A stretch of DNA of 64,000 bases from Methylosinus sp. PW1 (lineage in GTDB: Bacteria > Pseudomonadota > Alphaproteobacteria > Rhizobiales > Beijerinckiaceae): contig NZ_JQNK01000009.1 in NCBI RefSeq assembly GCF_000745215.1, forward strand, positions 868,001-932,000, read 5' to 3'. Of the stretch, positions 8,630-17,153 are shown in pieces. Every line of letters starts with the position of its first letter. The stretch's first letter is position 1. Below the pieces are notes generated by a model that made no database searches, was not told where the DNA came from, and saw nothing but the letters and a program-made list of their open reading frames with translations. The translations under genes and the position numbers were made by a program.

Positions 8630-9496
8630 ATGGGCTCGATGGTGAAGTCCCTCTCCTGCGCTCTCCTTCGGAGTCGGCTCGGCGATGCGGCGTCGGCGGG
8701 CCGCGCTTCGACGCAGCGCCTTCGAAGCGAGCCTCTCCTGCATTTTCTGGCGATCGGCGCGCTCGTCTTCGCCGCCGACGCCGCGCTGCATCCCCCGCCC
8801 AAGGACGAGCGCGTCATCACAGTGAGCAAGGCGCTGCGCCAATCCTTCATCGATAATTTCGATGAGGACAAAGCGCGCGCCCCGTCGGACGCGCAGCTGC
8901 AGGCGATGATCGACAGCTGGGTGGCGAGCGAGATTCTCTATCGCGAGGGCAAGTCGCTCGGCGTCGATCGCGGCGACGACATGATCCGCGACCGCATCGC
9001 CTATAAGCTGCAGCTGCTCATCTTCGATCAGATCAAGCTGCCGCAGCCGAGCGAGGAGCGATTGCGCGCCTGGTTCGAGCAAAATCGCGACCGCTTCGAC
9101 GAGCCGGAGCGTGTCGGATTCTATCTCACGCCCGCCGCCGATTCCGCCGAGGCCACACGCTGGCTCGAGGACATCTCGGCCGGCCATGAATCGGAGGAGC
9201 TTCGCGAGCGCACGCGCGCCATTCTCGCACGCCCCGTCACCAGCCTCGCGCCCGCCTTCGGCGAGAAGTTTCGCGACGATCTTCTCGCACTACCGCAAGG
9301 AACTTGGGCGAAGCTCCAATCGAAAGAAGGCTGGCACATCGTCCGTCTCGACTCGCGCCGTCCCGGCGATCCCGCGCATTTCGAGGATGTGCGCGACGAG
9401 GTCTTGCGGCAATGGCGCGTCGATGAGACGCGCTCGCGCGCATGGGAAGCGGTCAACCGGCTGAAGGCCTCCTACACCGTGCGGATGGAGCCGTGA
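8630..9496 (+). CDS. Peptidyl-prolyl isomerase, parvulin-like, membrane-anchored
   Basis: 288 residues. The N terminus is basic and has one hydrophobic segment (LLHFLAIGALVFAADAAL), so the protein is probably anchored in the inner membrane with the rest periplasmic. The region DEDKARAPSDAQLQAMIDSW to LRAWFEQNRDRF resembles the SurA/PpiC N-terminal chaperone domain, and the C-terminal half (FGEKFRDDLLALPQGTW to GWHIVRLDSRRPG) matches the end of a parvulin domain. It overlaps or abuts the following HupE/UreJ gene, so it is probably a folding factor for that membrane protein or its partners. Confidence 0.75.
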   Translation: MGSMVKSLSCALLRSRLGDAASAGRASTQRLRSEPLLHFLAIGALVFAADAALHPPPKDERVITVSKALRQSFIDNFDEDKARAPSDAQLQAMIDSWVASEILYREGKSLGVDRGDDMIRDRIAYKLQLLIFDQIKLPQPSEERLRAWFEQNRDRFDEPERVGFYLTPAADSAEATRWLEDISAGHESEELRERTRAILARPVTSLAPAFGEKFRDDLLALPQGTWAKLQSKEGWHIVRLDSRRPGDPAHFEDVRDEVLRQWRVDETRSRAWEAVNRLKASYTVRMEP

Positions 9497-9504
9497 GACG
9501 AGCG

Positions 9505-10473
9505 ATGCGACTGCTCGCGGCATGGATCGTCGCGGCGACGCTGCTGGCGCCTGCGGCGCTGCTCGCGCATGAATCATCGCTGGGCGTTCTCGAATTGCGC
9601 GAGGTGCGGCAAGGCGCCTATGTCGGCCGCTGGACGATGGAGCCGACGATCGGCGCCGCGCGCGTCGATCTGCGCGCGCCGCCGCATTGCTTCTTGAGCA
9701 TGCCGCAGCTCGAATGCGGCGCAAAGGGCCTCGTCGGCGCGATGACGATCGGCAATCTCGGCTCGCGCATGTCCGCGGCGCTGATCAAGATCATCCCGCT
9801 GCAAGGCGAAACGCGCAGCTACACCATCACATCCGCCAATCCGACCGTGTCGATTCTCGGCCCCGAGGCGCCGACGCTCGAGAGCTGGATGGCGCTCGGC
9901 GCGACCTATCTGAATTATGGCGTCGACCATATTTTGCTCGGCGCCGATCATCTTCTCTTCGTTTTCGGACTGATCTGGATCGTCGGCGTCGGCCGCCGAC
10001 TCGTCTCGACGATCACCGCTTTCACCATCGGGCACAGCATATCGCTCGCGGCTGCGGCCTTCGGCGTGATCGGCGTGCCGGAACGGCCGCTCAACGCCTG
10101 CATCGCGCTCAGCATCGTCTTTGTCGGCGTCGAGATCGTGAAGCAGCGGCGCGGCGAAGCGGGATTGACGGCCCGCTATCCTTGGGCTGTCGCGGGGGGC
10201 TTCGGCCTCGTTCACGGAATCGGCTTCGCGAGCGCGCTCGCCGGGCTCGGCATCGAAAGGCGCTTGCTGCCGGCGGCGCTCGCTTTCTTCAATATCGGCG
10301 TCGAGATCGGACAGCTCGCCTTCGTGCTTCTCACTCTCGCGCTGATCTGGGCGCATCGCTGTCTCGGCGCCGTTCTTCCCGGCTCGCGCGATCTTCTTCC
10401 CGGCTATGCGATCGGCTCGATCGCGGCCTTCTGGTTCATCGGTCGCCTTCTTCGCGTGCTCGCGATCGATTGA
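9505..10473 (+). CDS. HupE/UreJ family membrane protein (HupE_UreJ_2 type)
   Basis: About 322 residues. A signal peptide (MRLLAAWIVAATLLAPAALLA) leads to a periplasmic domain of about 110 residues, then six or seven transmembrane helices with the family signature GVDHILLGADHLLFVFGL and later FGLVHGIGFASAL. The His/Asp in the first helix are the proposed metal-handling residues; relatives (HupE, UreJ) transport nickel or cobalt. A GTG at 9493 overlapping the previous stop is an alternative start. It forms an operon with the parvulin gene and two further HupE-like genes. Confidence 0.8.
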   Translation: MRLLAAWIVAATLLAPAALLAHESSLGVLELREVRQGAYVGRWTMEPTIGAARVDLRAPPHCFLSMPQLECGAKGLVGAMTIGNLGSRMSAALIKIIPLQGETRSYTITSANPTVSILGPEAPTLESWMALGATYLNYGVDHILLGADHLLFVFGLIWIVGVGRRLVSTITAFTIGHSISLAAAAFGVIGVPERPLNACIALSIVFVGVEIVKQRRGEAGLTARYPWAVAGGFGLVHGIGFASALAGLGIERRLLPAALAFFNIGVEIGQLAFVLLTLALIWAHRCLGAVLPGSRDLLPGYAIGSIAAFWFIGRLLRVLAID

Positions 10474-10486
10474 GGAGCGCTTTCCC

Positions 10487-11092
10487 ATGCCGTCTCGCCT
10501 CCGCCTCTTCGCCACCACTCTTCTTGTCAGCGCCACGCTCGTTTCGCCCGCTCTCGCGCATGACGGCGAAGGCGTGGCGGGCGGCCTCGCCAGCGGATTT
10601 CTGCATCCGTTGACGGGCGTGGATCATCTCGTCGCAATGGTCGCCGTGGGTCTTTGGGGCGCGCAGCTCGGCGCGCCGGCAATCTTTCTGCTGCCCATCG
10701 CCTTTCCTCTCGTCATGGCATTGGGCGGCGTGCTCGGCGTTCTGCATATTCCCCTGCCGGCGCCGGAAATGATGATCGCGCTCTCGGCGCTTCTTCTCGG
10801 CGCCGCCGTGGCGATGCGCATCCGGCCGCCTGTCGTCATCGCCGCATTCGTCGTCGCGCTCTTCGCGATATTCCACGGCCATGCGCACGGCGCGGAGCTG
10901 CCCAGCGCCGCCGACCCCCTGGCCTATGGCGTCGGCTTCATCACCGCCACCGGCCTTTTGCACGGATTTGGAATCCTCATCGGCGCCCTATCGCGATGGC
11001 CGCTCGGCGCGCGCGTCATCCAAGGCATCGGTGCGACGATCGCGCTGCTCGGCGGCTATTTTCTGTTCGTCGGCGCGGGCGTCGCAGGATGA
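10487..11092 (+). CDS. HupE/UreJ family membrane protein
   Basis: 201 residues. A signal peptide ending in ALA-HDGEG is followed by the canonical HupE motif HPLTGVDHLVAMVAVGLWGAQ and by FHGHAHGAELP with a histidine pair in a central loop. This is the classical HupE/UreJ layout of six helices. Members import Ni2+ (or Co2+) for hydrogenase or urease, but neither enzyme is encoded in this window. Start at 10487 gives the signal peptide and follows a GAGGAGC ribosome-binding site. Confidence 0.85.
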   Translation: MPSRLRLFATTLLVSATLVSPALAHDGEGVAGGLASGFLHPLTGVDHLVAMVAVGLWGAQLGAPAIFLLPIAFPLVMALGGVLGVLHIPLPAPEMMIALSALLLGAAVAMRIRPPVVIAAFVVALFAIFHGHAHGAELPSAADPLAYGVGFITATGLLHGFGILIGALSRWPLGARVIQGIGATIALLGGYFLFVGAGVAG

Positions 11093-11706
11093 TGCGCCGC
11101 TCGCGACAGGCCTGCGTCGGCGCGCTCTTTCTGCTGCTCTCGGCGACGAGCGCGAAAGCGCATATTCTCGGGGCGCGGCTCGGCGATTTCTACGCCGGCG
11201 CGGCGCATCCTCTCACCGATCTGAAGGATGTGACGCTCTGGGTCGCATTGGGCATGCTCGCCGGGTCGCTCGGCGCATCGAAAGCGCGACCGCTGCTGCT
11301 GCTTTTCCCCTTCGGCCTCGCCATCGGAGTGACGAGCGCGATGACGCTGAATGCGACCTCTGACGGCGCGCTGTTCGCCGCCGGCGCTCTGGTTCTGATC
11401 GGCGCGCTGCTGGCGTCGGAACTGCGCATTCCCGCCGTCGCGCTGGGCGGACTCGCATTGGTTCTCGCGGCGATGCGCGGCGCGGCCAACGCCGCCGCTG
11501 TCGGGTCGGAGACCAATCGGCTGCTTTTCGTCGCCGGCCTTTCCATCGCCGGCTATGTCGTCGTCACGCTGGTATCAGCGGCGACGCTCGCATTTCGCGG
11601 CGAGAGCTCCGATGCGCGAGCATGGCGCTCTATCGCCATTCGCGCGCTCGGCAGCTGGCTCGCCGCGCTCGGACTGATGATGGGCGGACTCGCCTTGGCG
11701 TCCTGA
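11089..11706 (+). CDS. HupE/UreJ-like membrane protein, divergent third copy
   Basis: 205 residues, starting with an ATG that overlaps the stop of the preceding HupE gene (ATGA), so the two are translationally coupled. Signal peptide to AKA-H, then GARLGDFYAGAAHPLTDLKDVTLWVALGMLAGSLGA, which parallels the HupE motif but with Asp-Leu-Lys-Asp in place of GVDH. Six hydrophobic segments follow. The histidine-rich loop of the middle paralogue is absent, so metal specificity may differ. Confidence 0.7.
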   Translation: MMRRSRQACVGALFLLLSATSAKAHILGARLGDFYAGAAHPLTDLKDVTLWVALGMLAGSLGASKARPLLLLFPFGLAIGVTSAMTLNATSDGALFAAGALVLIGALLASELRIPAVALGGLALVLAAMRGAANAAAVGSETNRLLFVAGLSIAGYVVVTLVSAATLAFRGESSDARAWRSIAIRALGSWLAALGLMMGGLALAS

Positions 11707-11710
11707 CGCC

Positions 11711-12877
11711 TCATCGGCGCCGATATTTCTCTATGAGATCCGCGGCGAGCAGGCGATTTCCCTCGCCGTTGAAATGCACATCGGCCCAGAAATACAGATC
11801 GCGCACATAATCGGCATGCCCATCCTTATATTGGAAGAAGGCGGGAAAGTGATCGAAGAAGCGCTTGCATTTTTCCGCGCACCAATCGCGCCAGATTTGC
11901 GCCTGGCGCGAATTCTCGACATCGTAGAGAAGCTGATGCGGCCAGGGATAGACGCCGACCGAGAGCGCTATTCCGCGCGCCGCCAGCAGCTCGTGAACAC
12001 GATCCATCTGCTGCAGCGCCTTGCGCACGCCGCCGGCGACGCCTGCATCGCCATAGCAGCTCGCCTCATCGTCGAAGGTCCAGGAGGCGCGGCTCCAATC
12101 GCGGCTATAGACGCGCCCCGGGCGCATCAGCTCCGACAGGCTGGCGCTGGCGTTCGCCGCGTTGGCTTTCTTGACGAATAGAAGATTGGAAACGAATTCG
12201 GCGACGAAGGATCGCTTCTCCAGCCATCCCGGCGGCGAGCGCGGCAGCAGCTGATAGGCGCTCGGCAGACATTTTTCTGGATTCGGAATGAACACGCCGA
12301 GCTCCAGAACGCCGTTATCGTCATAGCGATAGGAGATGGCCTCGTCCTGAATGTCGGAAATGTCGATGTAGACGATCGCCTCATCGAATTTCAGACCCTT
12401 GTCGAGATAATATTTCAGCTTCTCGTAATAGGCGGAGGGCGCATAGCTCGAGACGCCGGCGTTCAGCACGTCGATCTCGGGAAAAGCCTGCGCGAAACGG
12501 CCGACGAAAGTCTGCTCATAAGGCAGACCGACTCCCTCGGTGAAGGAATCGCCGATGAAGACGATCCGCTGACGATCGGCGTTCGCGGTAACGCTGCGCG
12601 CCGCCGCATCCTTGAAGCCGAGCGAATTGGTGAATATGCGCGGCGTATACGGCCCCCACACGTCATAGCCGTCGAAATTGGGGCGCAGCGTATGGGTGAA
12701 GACGGGATCGCGCGACCGCAGCGCATTCTCGCCGTGATCGAGGAAAGGGTTGGTCCAATTATAGACGCGATGGAGAATGAATTCCGTCGCCGCGAGCAGG
12801 CCGATCGCCAACGCCACATTGACGAGAACGACGCCCGATAGGCGCAATGCGCGCGCCCTTGTGGTCGAGACCGCCAT
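11711..12877 (-). CDS. SGNH/GDSL-type hydrolase, membrane-anchored
   Basis: 388 residues. One hydrophobic N-terminal helix (residues about 14-34) anchors the protein. The SGNH blocks are clear: IVFIGDSFTEGVG (block I, catalytic Ser), DVLNAGVSSYAPS (Gly/block II), IVYIDISDIQDE (block III region, with Asp-Ile-Ser-Asp in place of the usual GxND) and ADVHFNGEGNRLLA (block V, catalytic Asp and His). Such proteins often deacetylate or acylate surface glycans or alginate-like polymers. The substrate is unknown. It converges on the HupE operon. Confidence 0.75.
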   Translation of the reverse strand: MAVSTTRARALRLSGVVLVNVALAIGLLAATEFILHRVYNWTNPFLDHGENALRSRDPVFTHTLRPNFDGYDVWGPYTPRIFTNSLGFKDAAARSVTANADRQRIVFIGDSFTEGVGLPYEQTFVGRFAQAFPEIDVLNAGVSSYAPSAYYEKLKYYLDKGLKFDEAIVYIDISDIQDEAISYRYDDNGVLELGVFIPNPEKCLPSAYQLLPRSPPGWLEKRSFVAEFVSNLLFVKKANAANASASLSELMRPGRVYSRDWSRASWTFDDEASCYGDAGVAGGVRKALQQMDRVHELLAARGIALSVGVYPWPHQLLYDVENSRQAQIWRDWCAEKCKRFFDHFPAFFQYKDGHADYVRDLYFWADVHFNGEGNRLLAADLIEKYRRR

Positions 12878-13013
12878 CGCCTCCTCCGCTCGTCGCGGAC
12901 GTCTTTCGACGTCGATGCGAGGAGGCTTAGGCGACCGGAGAGGCGGGCGTCAATTCGCGATGATTACGTGATGCGAGCGGCGGAACGCCGCCGCTCGTCT
13001 CATCTTGTCAGCG

Positions 13014-13295
13014 TCACGCCGCGGCGTCGGCGATCGCCTCGCGCGCCGAGGCGCTGCTCGAAATCTCTATATCGATCTCGAGCAGCGACATGGCGTCGCC
13101 CTCGCGCAGCTTCACCTCCACCTTGTCCGGGTCGATCTCTATGTGCTTGGAGACGGCGGCCAGCACCTCTCTATGCAATAGAGCGACGAGATTGGAGTTG
13201 GACACGGATGCGCGCTCATGCGCGAGCAGAATCTGCAGACGCTCGCGCGCGACCGGCGCAGATGCGCGGCGATTGAAAAAATTGAACAGCTTCAT
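13014..13295 (-). CDS. minE: Cell division topological specificity factor MinE
   Basis: 93 residues. The N terminus MKLFNFFNRRASAPVARERLQILLAHER is the MinD-binding anti-MinCD domain, and the C-terminal half (VSKHIEIDPDKVEVKLREGDAMSLLEIDI) is the dimerising topological specificity domain. MinE drives the pole-to-pole oscillation of MinCD so that division occurs at mid-cell. Its ATG overlaps the minD stop by 4 bp (ATGA). A short alanine-rich tail extends past the usual end. Confidence 0.95.
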   Translation of the reverse strand: MKLFNFFNRRASAPVARERLQILLAHERASVSNSNLVALLHREVLAAVSKHIEIDPDKVEVKLREGDAMSLLEIDIEISSSASAREAIADAAA

Positions 13296-14107
13296 GCCGC
13301 CCTCCGACCAAACAATCTGACGAGAAGCCCCTTTTTGTCGGACGGTATGTCCATCGGCACCTCGGCGCCGCACAGGCGCCGCGCCGCATCGGCATAGGCG
13401 CGTGACGGCGCGCTCGTCCCGCTGTGGAGCGTGACCGGAGATCCGACATTGGAGGCGCGCAGAACATCCTCGCTCTCGGGAATGATTCCGAGCAGCGGGA
13501 TCGACAGAATTTCCAGCACATCGTCGACATTCAGCATCTCGCCGCGCGCGGCGCGGCCGGCGTCGTAGCGCGTCAGCAGCAGATGCTTCTCCATGCGGCC
13601 GCCCTTTTCGGCGATCTCGGTCTTGGCGTCGAGCAGGCCGATGATGCGATCGGAATCGCGCACGGAGGAGACTTCGGGATTGGCGACGACGACGGCCACA
13701 TCGGCGAAGCGCATGGCGAGCGTAGCCCCGCGCTCTATGCCCGCCGGGCTGTCGCAGACGATCCAGTCGAAGCGCTCGCGCAATTCGTCGATGACGCGGC
13801 GCACGCCCTCCTCGGTCAGCGCGTCCTTGTCGCGCGTCTGGGAGGCGGGAAGCAGATAGAGATTGTCGAGCCGCTTGTCGCGAATGAGCGCCTGATGCAG
13901 CTTGGCGTCGCCCTGCGCGACATTGATGAGGTCATAGACGACCCGCCGCTCCGCGCCCATGACGAGATCGAGATTGCGCAGGCCGACGTCGAAATCGACG
14001 ACCGCGACCTTTTGATTCGACTGAGCCAGCGCCGCGCCGAGCGCGGCGGTCGACGTCGTCTTGCCGACGCCCCCTTTGCCGGAAGTGACGACCAATATCT
14101 TGGGCAT
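13292..14107 (-). CDS. minD: Septum-site-determining ATPase MinD
   Basis: 271 residues. The deviant Walker A motif SGKGGVGKTT (residues 9-18, with Lys11 and Lys16) and the VDFDVGLRNLDL switch region are typical of MinD ATPases. The C-terminal LLVRLFGRRAA forms the amphipathic membrane-targeting helix. MinD recruits MinC to the membrane in the ATP-bound state and is released by MinE. Middle gene of minC-minD-minE. Confidence 0.97.
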   Translation of the reverse strand: MPKILVVTSGKGGVGKTTSTAALGAALAQSNQKVAVVDFDVGLRNLDLVMGAERRVVYDLINVAQGDAKLHQALIRDKRLDNLYLLPASQTRDKDALTEEGVRRVIDELRERFDWIVCDSPAGIERGATLAMRFADVAVVVANPEVSSVRDSDRIIGLLDAKTEIAEKGGRMEKHLLLTRYDAGRAARGEMLNVDDVLEILSIPLLGIIPESEDVLRASNVGSPVTLHSGTSAPSRAYADAARRLCGAEVPMDIPSDKKGLLVRLFGRRAA

Positions 14108-14122
14108 TTTATACCGTCCCTC

Positions 14123-14929
14123 TCAGTCGAGCTTGATGATCTTGATCGTTTCGTCCTCGAGCCTTGCGTGAACCGCGCGTCCGCGCACGTCGTCTCGAAT
14201 TTCGTCCGCCGTCATATAGAAGCCGCCGACGGCCAGAAGCTCCGCCTCCAGGCGGCGGCAGAAAATGCGCGCCCGCGAATCGCCATAGGCGCCGGCCATG
14301 ATTCGGCCGCGCACGGTTCCATAGACATGGACCGAGCCGCCCGCGACGATGTCGGCGCCGGAGGAGACCGAGCCGATGACGATCACATCGCCATCGGGAT
14401 GAAAGATGGACTGGCCCGAACGCACCGCCGTCTCGACGATGAGCGGCGCGGCGCTTCGCCCCGGCTCATGGGGCGGCTCCGCGCCGGCCTCGCCGCCGCC
14501 GAGCGCCTCGGCGATCTCATCGAAGGCGGCGCGCTCGCTCGGCGACAGGCTCGGCGCATCCGCGCCGCCGTCGGCGGGCGGCTCGTCGGCGGCGATGGAA
14601 CGGCCATTGGTGAGGATCGGCGGCAGGTCGTCGCACGCCCAGGCGGGATCGACGCCGGTCAGCCCCATGATGCGGACGCCGCGGCTGGACAGCTGCTCCA
14701 CCAGCTCCCCGACGGTGTCGCGATCGAGGCCGAGCCTAGCGACGTCGATGACGATCGCCTTGCGGGAAAAGAAGGCGGGCGAGTGCTCGAGGCAGGCGTC
14801 GAGCCGCTCGAACCATCCGGCGATCGGCGCATCCGGCTCCAGGGCCAGGACGGGAAAGGATCGGCCACGAAAACGAATGTGGGTCGAAGGTTGGGTCAAC
14901 GGCGGACTCGGCTCCAGCTGCGCCGTCAT
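14123..14929 (-). CDS. minC: Septum-site-determining protein MinC
   Basis: 268 residues. An N-terminal FtsZ-interacting domain (IRFRGRSFPVLALEPD to MGLTGVD) is joined by an acidic Ala/Pro-rich linker to the C-terminal beta-helix domain (SGQSIFHPDGDVIVIGSVSSGADIVAGGSVHVYGTVRGRIMAG), which binds MinD. It inhibits FtsZ polymerisation away from mid-cell. It is the first gene of the operon, with 15 bp to minD, and a CtrA-type box lies directly upstream. Confidence 0.95.
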   Translation of the reverse strand: MTAQLEPSPPLTQPSTHIRFRGRSFPVLALEPDAPIAGWFERLDACLEHSPAFFSRKAIVIDVARLGLDRDTVGELVEQLSSRGVRIMGLTGVDPAWACDDLPPILTNGRSIAADEPPADGGADAPSLSPSERAAFDEIAEALGGGEAGAEPPHEPGRSAAPLIVETAVRSGQSIFHPDGDVIVIGSVSSGADIVAGGSVHVYGTVRGRIMAGAYGDSRARIFCRRLEAELLAVGGFYMTADEIRDDVRGRAVHARLEDETIKIIKLD

Positions 14930-14943
14930 CTCACGCCGTCATG

Positions 14944-14959
14944 GTTAACAATAGGTTAA
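14944..14959 (-). promoter_or_regulatory. CtrA-type binding box upstream of minC
   Basis: On the minus strand the sequence TTAACCTATTGTTAAC matches the full CtrA consensus TTAA-N7-TTAAC. It lies 15 bp before the minC start codon. In other alphaproteobacteria CtrA controls min genes, so this box probably ties minCDE to the cell cycle. Binding itself is inferred. Confidence 0.65.
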
Positions 14960-14960
14960 A

Positions 14961-14974
14961 TTACCTAAAGGTAA
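14961..14974. promoter_or_regulatory. Palindrome in the minCDE promoter
   Basis: TTACCT-AA-AGGTAA is a perfect 6+6 inverted repeat immediately next to the CtrA box. It could be an operator or part of the promoter; no regulator is assigned. Confidence 0.4.
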
Positions 14975-15327
14975 ATTCGCGAGCGGTGTGGATCGGCCGA
15001 ACCGGCGCGCGTCGCCGACCAGATCGAATGGTCCGAAGCGTGCATGTCGCAAGGCGCGAGATCGACCGTCGGCGCCCCCACCGCTTGGCTGTGACCGCGT
15101 CTCCGCGCAGTCTATCTCGTCGTCGAGCCGGGTTTCGGCGATCGCTTGCCTTGCGCATGGGCGCGCCGCAAACAAAGCGGGCGCCGCTCGCCCGTTCGCT
15201 CGGCGCCGTCGTCAGCGACACGGAATGTCCGTCGTCGCTCGATTCGCTGGCCGCATAGGCGTCCGTGACGTGAAAGACATGTCATGTGCTTCGATAACAA
15301 TGGAGGCTCATTGACATATCCACTGCC
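14975..15327. other. Intergenic between minC and IS5 element, no gene seen
   Basis: About 350 bp upstream of minC. Short frames occur on both strands but none has a ribosome-binding site with a recognisable product. Nothing further is supported. Confidence 0.4.
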
Positions 15328-15333
15328 CACTTT

Positions 15334-16522
15334 GAGCGCTTTGCAAAACCGGCGAACCCGTGATTCTCTGGGGCGTCCGAGGGATGTGAGTCACCGATGT
15401 CACGCCGCAACTTCAGCCAACCTTCGCTCGCCGACGCATTCGTGAAAGCCTATTCTCGTCCTGGTGGGTTTCTGGAAGATATCGCCAAGACGTTCGAGTG
15501 GAGCGCGTTCGACGTTATTTTGCGTCCGCTGCATTCTTCGAGCGACGGCGCGCCGGCCTATCCGCCACTGACCATGTTCAAGATCGTGCTGTTGCAGCAG
15601 TGGTATGGGCTGTCCGACCCCGCCGCCGAGGAGGCTGTGCGCGATCGCCTGTCGTTTCGGCGCTTTTGCGGGGTTCCGCTGGACGAGGAGACGCCGGACC
15701 ATTCATCGATCTGGCGGTTTCGTCAGCGGCTCGCCAAGCTCGGCCTCGACGAGAAACTACTTGCCGAGGTCAATCGACAACTCGACGCGCGCGGGCTGAT
15801 CGTGAAGCGCGGCACGCTGGTCGACGCCACTATCATCGCGGCCGCCGTGAAGCCGCCGCCCCACGACGAGGGGCAGGTCAATCCGCGCGACCCGGACGCG
15901 AGCTTCACCAAGAAGAACGGCGAGACCTACTTCGGCTACAAGGCGCATCTGGCGGTCGACGAAGAAAGCGGCATCGTGCGCCAAGCGGAGATGACGAGCG
16001 CCGATCTGCACGACAGCCAGCGCGGCGAGGCGATGATCCAGGGCGATGAAGAGGCCTATTACGGCGACAAGGCATATGATAGCGCAGCGCTACGCAAGGC
16101 GTTGAACGACAAGAAGATCGACGACAAGATCGCCTATAAGGCGAAGCGCGGAGCGCGACAGCCGGACTGGCAGAGATGGTTCAACAAGACGGCGTCGAGC
16201 GTTCGCGTCGGCGTCGAGCGCGCCAACGCGACGATGAAGAACTGGTATGGGATGGCGCGAGTACGCTACCGCAGCCTCGCGCGCAACAATTGTCATCTTC
16301 AGTTCGTCGTCATGGCGATGAACATGAAGCGGGCGCGGGTTCTCGAAGCGGCGGCATGACGCCGCGAGGGGAGAGGTGTGTCTCGAACCGGATAGGGATG
16401 CGAAAAATGACCGGCTGACGGCGCAGAGCATTGCGCCAGATGGCGCGCGGGCGCATCAAAGCCCGTCGATTGCGGCCGAAAAACCGTAAACGCCGAGACC
16501 TCGGCTATTCTGCGAAGCGCTC
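15334..16522 (+). mobile_element. IS5-family insertion sequence, complete, with 6-bp target duplication
   Basis: The element is 1189 bp. Its imperfect terminal inverted repeats are GAGCGCTTTGCAAAACCGGC on the left and GAGCGCTTCGCAGAATAGCC (reverse complement) on the right. Both ends are flanked by CACTTT (15328-15333 and 16523-16528), the target duplication. It encodes one transposase in the same orientation. The intact repeats and duplication suggest a fairly recent simple insertion between minC and the polysaccharide genes. Confidence 0.85.
15397..16359 (+). CDS. IS5-family transposase
   Basis: 320 residues. The N-terminal part (LADAFVKAYSRPGGFLEDI to RLSFRRFCGVPLDEETPDHSSIWRFRQRL) is the IS5 DNA-binding region. 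The DDE catalytic residues are visible: Asp143 in VDATIIAAA, Asp224 in YGDKAYDS and Glu274 in VGVERANATMKNWYG. The frame is complete and uninterrupted, so the enzyme may be active. Confidence 0.92.
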   Translation: MSRRNFSQPSLADAFVKAYSRPGGFLEDIAKTFEWSAFDVILRPLHSSSDGAPAYPPLTMFKIVLLQQWYGLSDPAAEEAVRDRLSFRRFCGVPLDEETPDHSSIWRFRQRLAKLGLDEKLLAEVNRQLDARGLIVKRGTLVDATIIAAAVKPPPHDEGQVNPRDPDASFTKKNGETYFGYKAHLAVDEESGIVRQAEMTSADLHDSQRGEAMIQGDEEAYYGDKAYDSAALRKALNDKKIDDKIAYKAKRGARQPDWQRWFNKTASSVRVGVERANATMKNWYGMARVRYRSLARNNCHLQFVVMAMNMKRARVLEAAA

Positions 16523-16569
16523 CACTTTATACATCTTTCGCTGTGAGCTGGCGAAAATGGAAGGCTCTT

Positions 16570-17034
16570 ATGAATAAAGTGATATCGGTGACGGAGAAGC
16601 GACGCCTATCGGAATTCGCGCATGCGCTCGTCACTCGCGCGAGATCGCAACCACAGAGCGAAACATCGAGCGAGCTGCCGCCTCTCACATTCACGAGCGG
16701 AGTTTCGACGATGGATTCTCTGCTGCTCCATTTGACCGAACAAAGAAATTACCTCCTGAAATTCTCGGCGCAGATTTCCGCGCAGATTCTCACCCTCTCC
16801 TCGACCATCGACCGCCTTTCCACGGAAGTCGCCAAGGTCGCCGGCGAGGTGGACGGCTTGCGACGCGAGCGAGAGACGCTGCAGCAGGCTCTCGAGGACG
16901 CCAAGCAGGAGATGAACGACGTCGCCGAAGCCGTCGTCGCCGGCGTCACGCAGCAATTGGAGCAGCAGATGGAGGTGTTCGGACCTCTCGCGCGCGCTCC
17001 GTCCTCGACGGAGACGGAAGCTTCGGGGCTTTGA
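16570..17034 (+). CDS. Coiled-coil protein of unknown function
   Basis: 154 residues. The start at 16570 is supported by GGAAGG about 6 nt upstream; a GTG at 16543 is an alternative. Residues about 48-140 form a long predicted coiled coil with heptad leucines (LTEQRNYLLKF, ILTLSSTIDRLSTEVAKVAGEVDGL). No membrane segment. It precedes three glycosyltransferase genes and might organise or length-control that cluster, but this is guesswork from position. Confidence 0.5.
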   Translation: MNKVISVTEKRRLSEFAHALVTRARSQPQSETSSELPPLTFTSGVSTMDSLLLHLTEQRNYLLKFSAQISAQILTLSSTIDRLSTEVAKVAGEVDGLRRERETLQQALEDAKQEMNDVAEAVVAGVTQQLEQQMEVFGPLARAPSSTETEASGL

Positions 17035-17153
17035 TGCGTCGCTTTTCCGGAACGATGGAAAGCGGCTCGATCGCACGGACGGTGTTTTCGAGCGAGCCGC
17101 TTCGCTCCCTGTCCCGGGGGCTCGATTTCGAAACATCTGTCTGGTGAGGATGA

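Noticed and set aside
13424..14959. 511-residue plus-strand frame over minD/minC
   Set aside because: Shadow of two certain genes; no recognisable fold.
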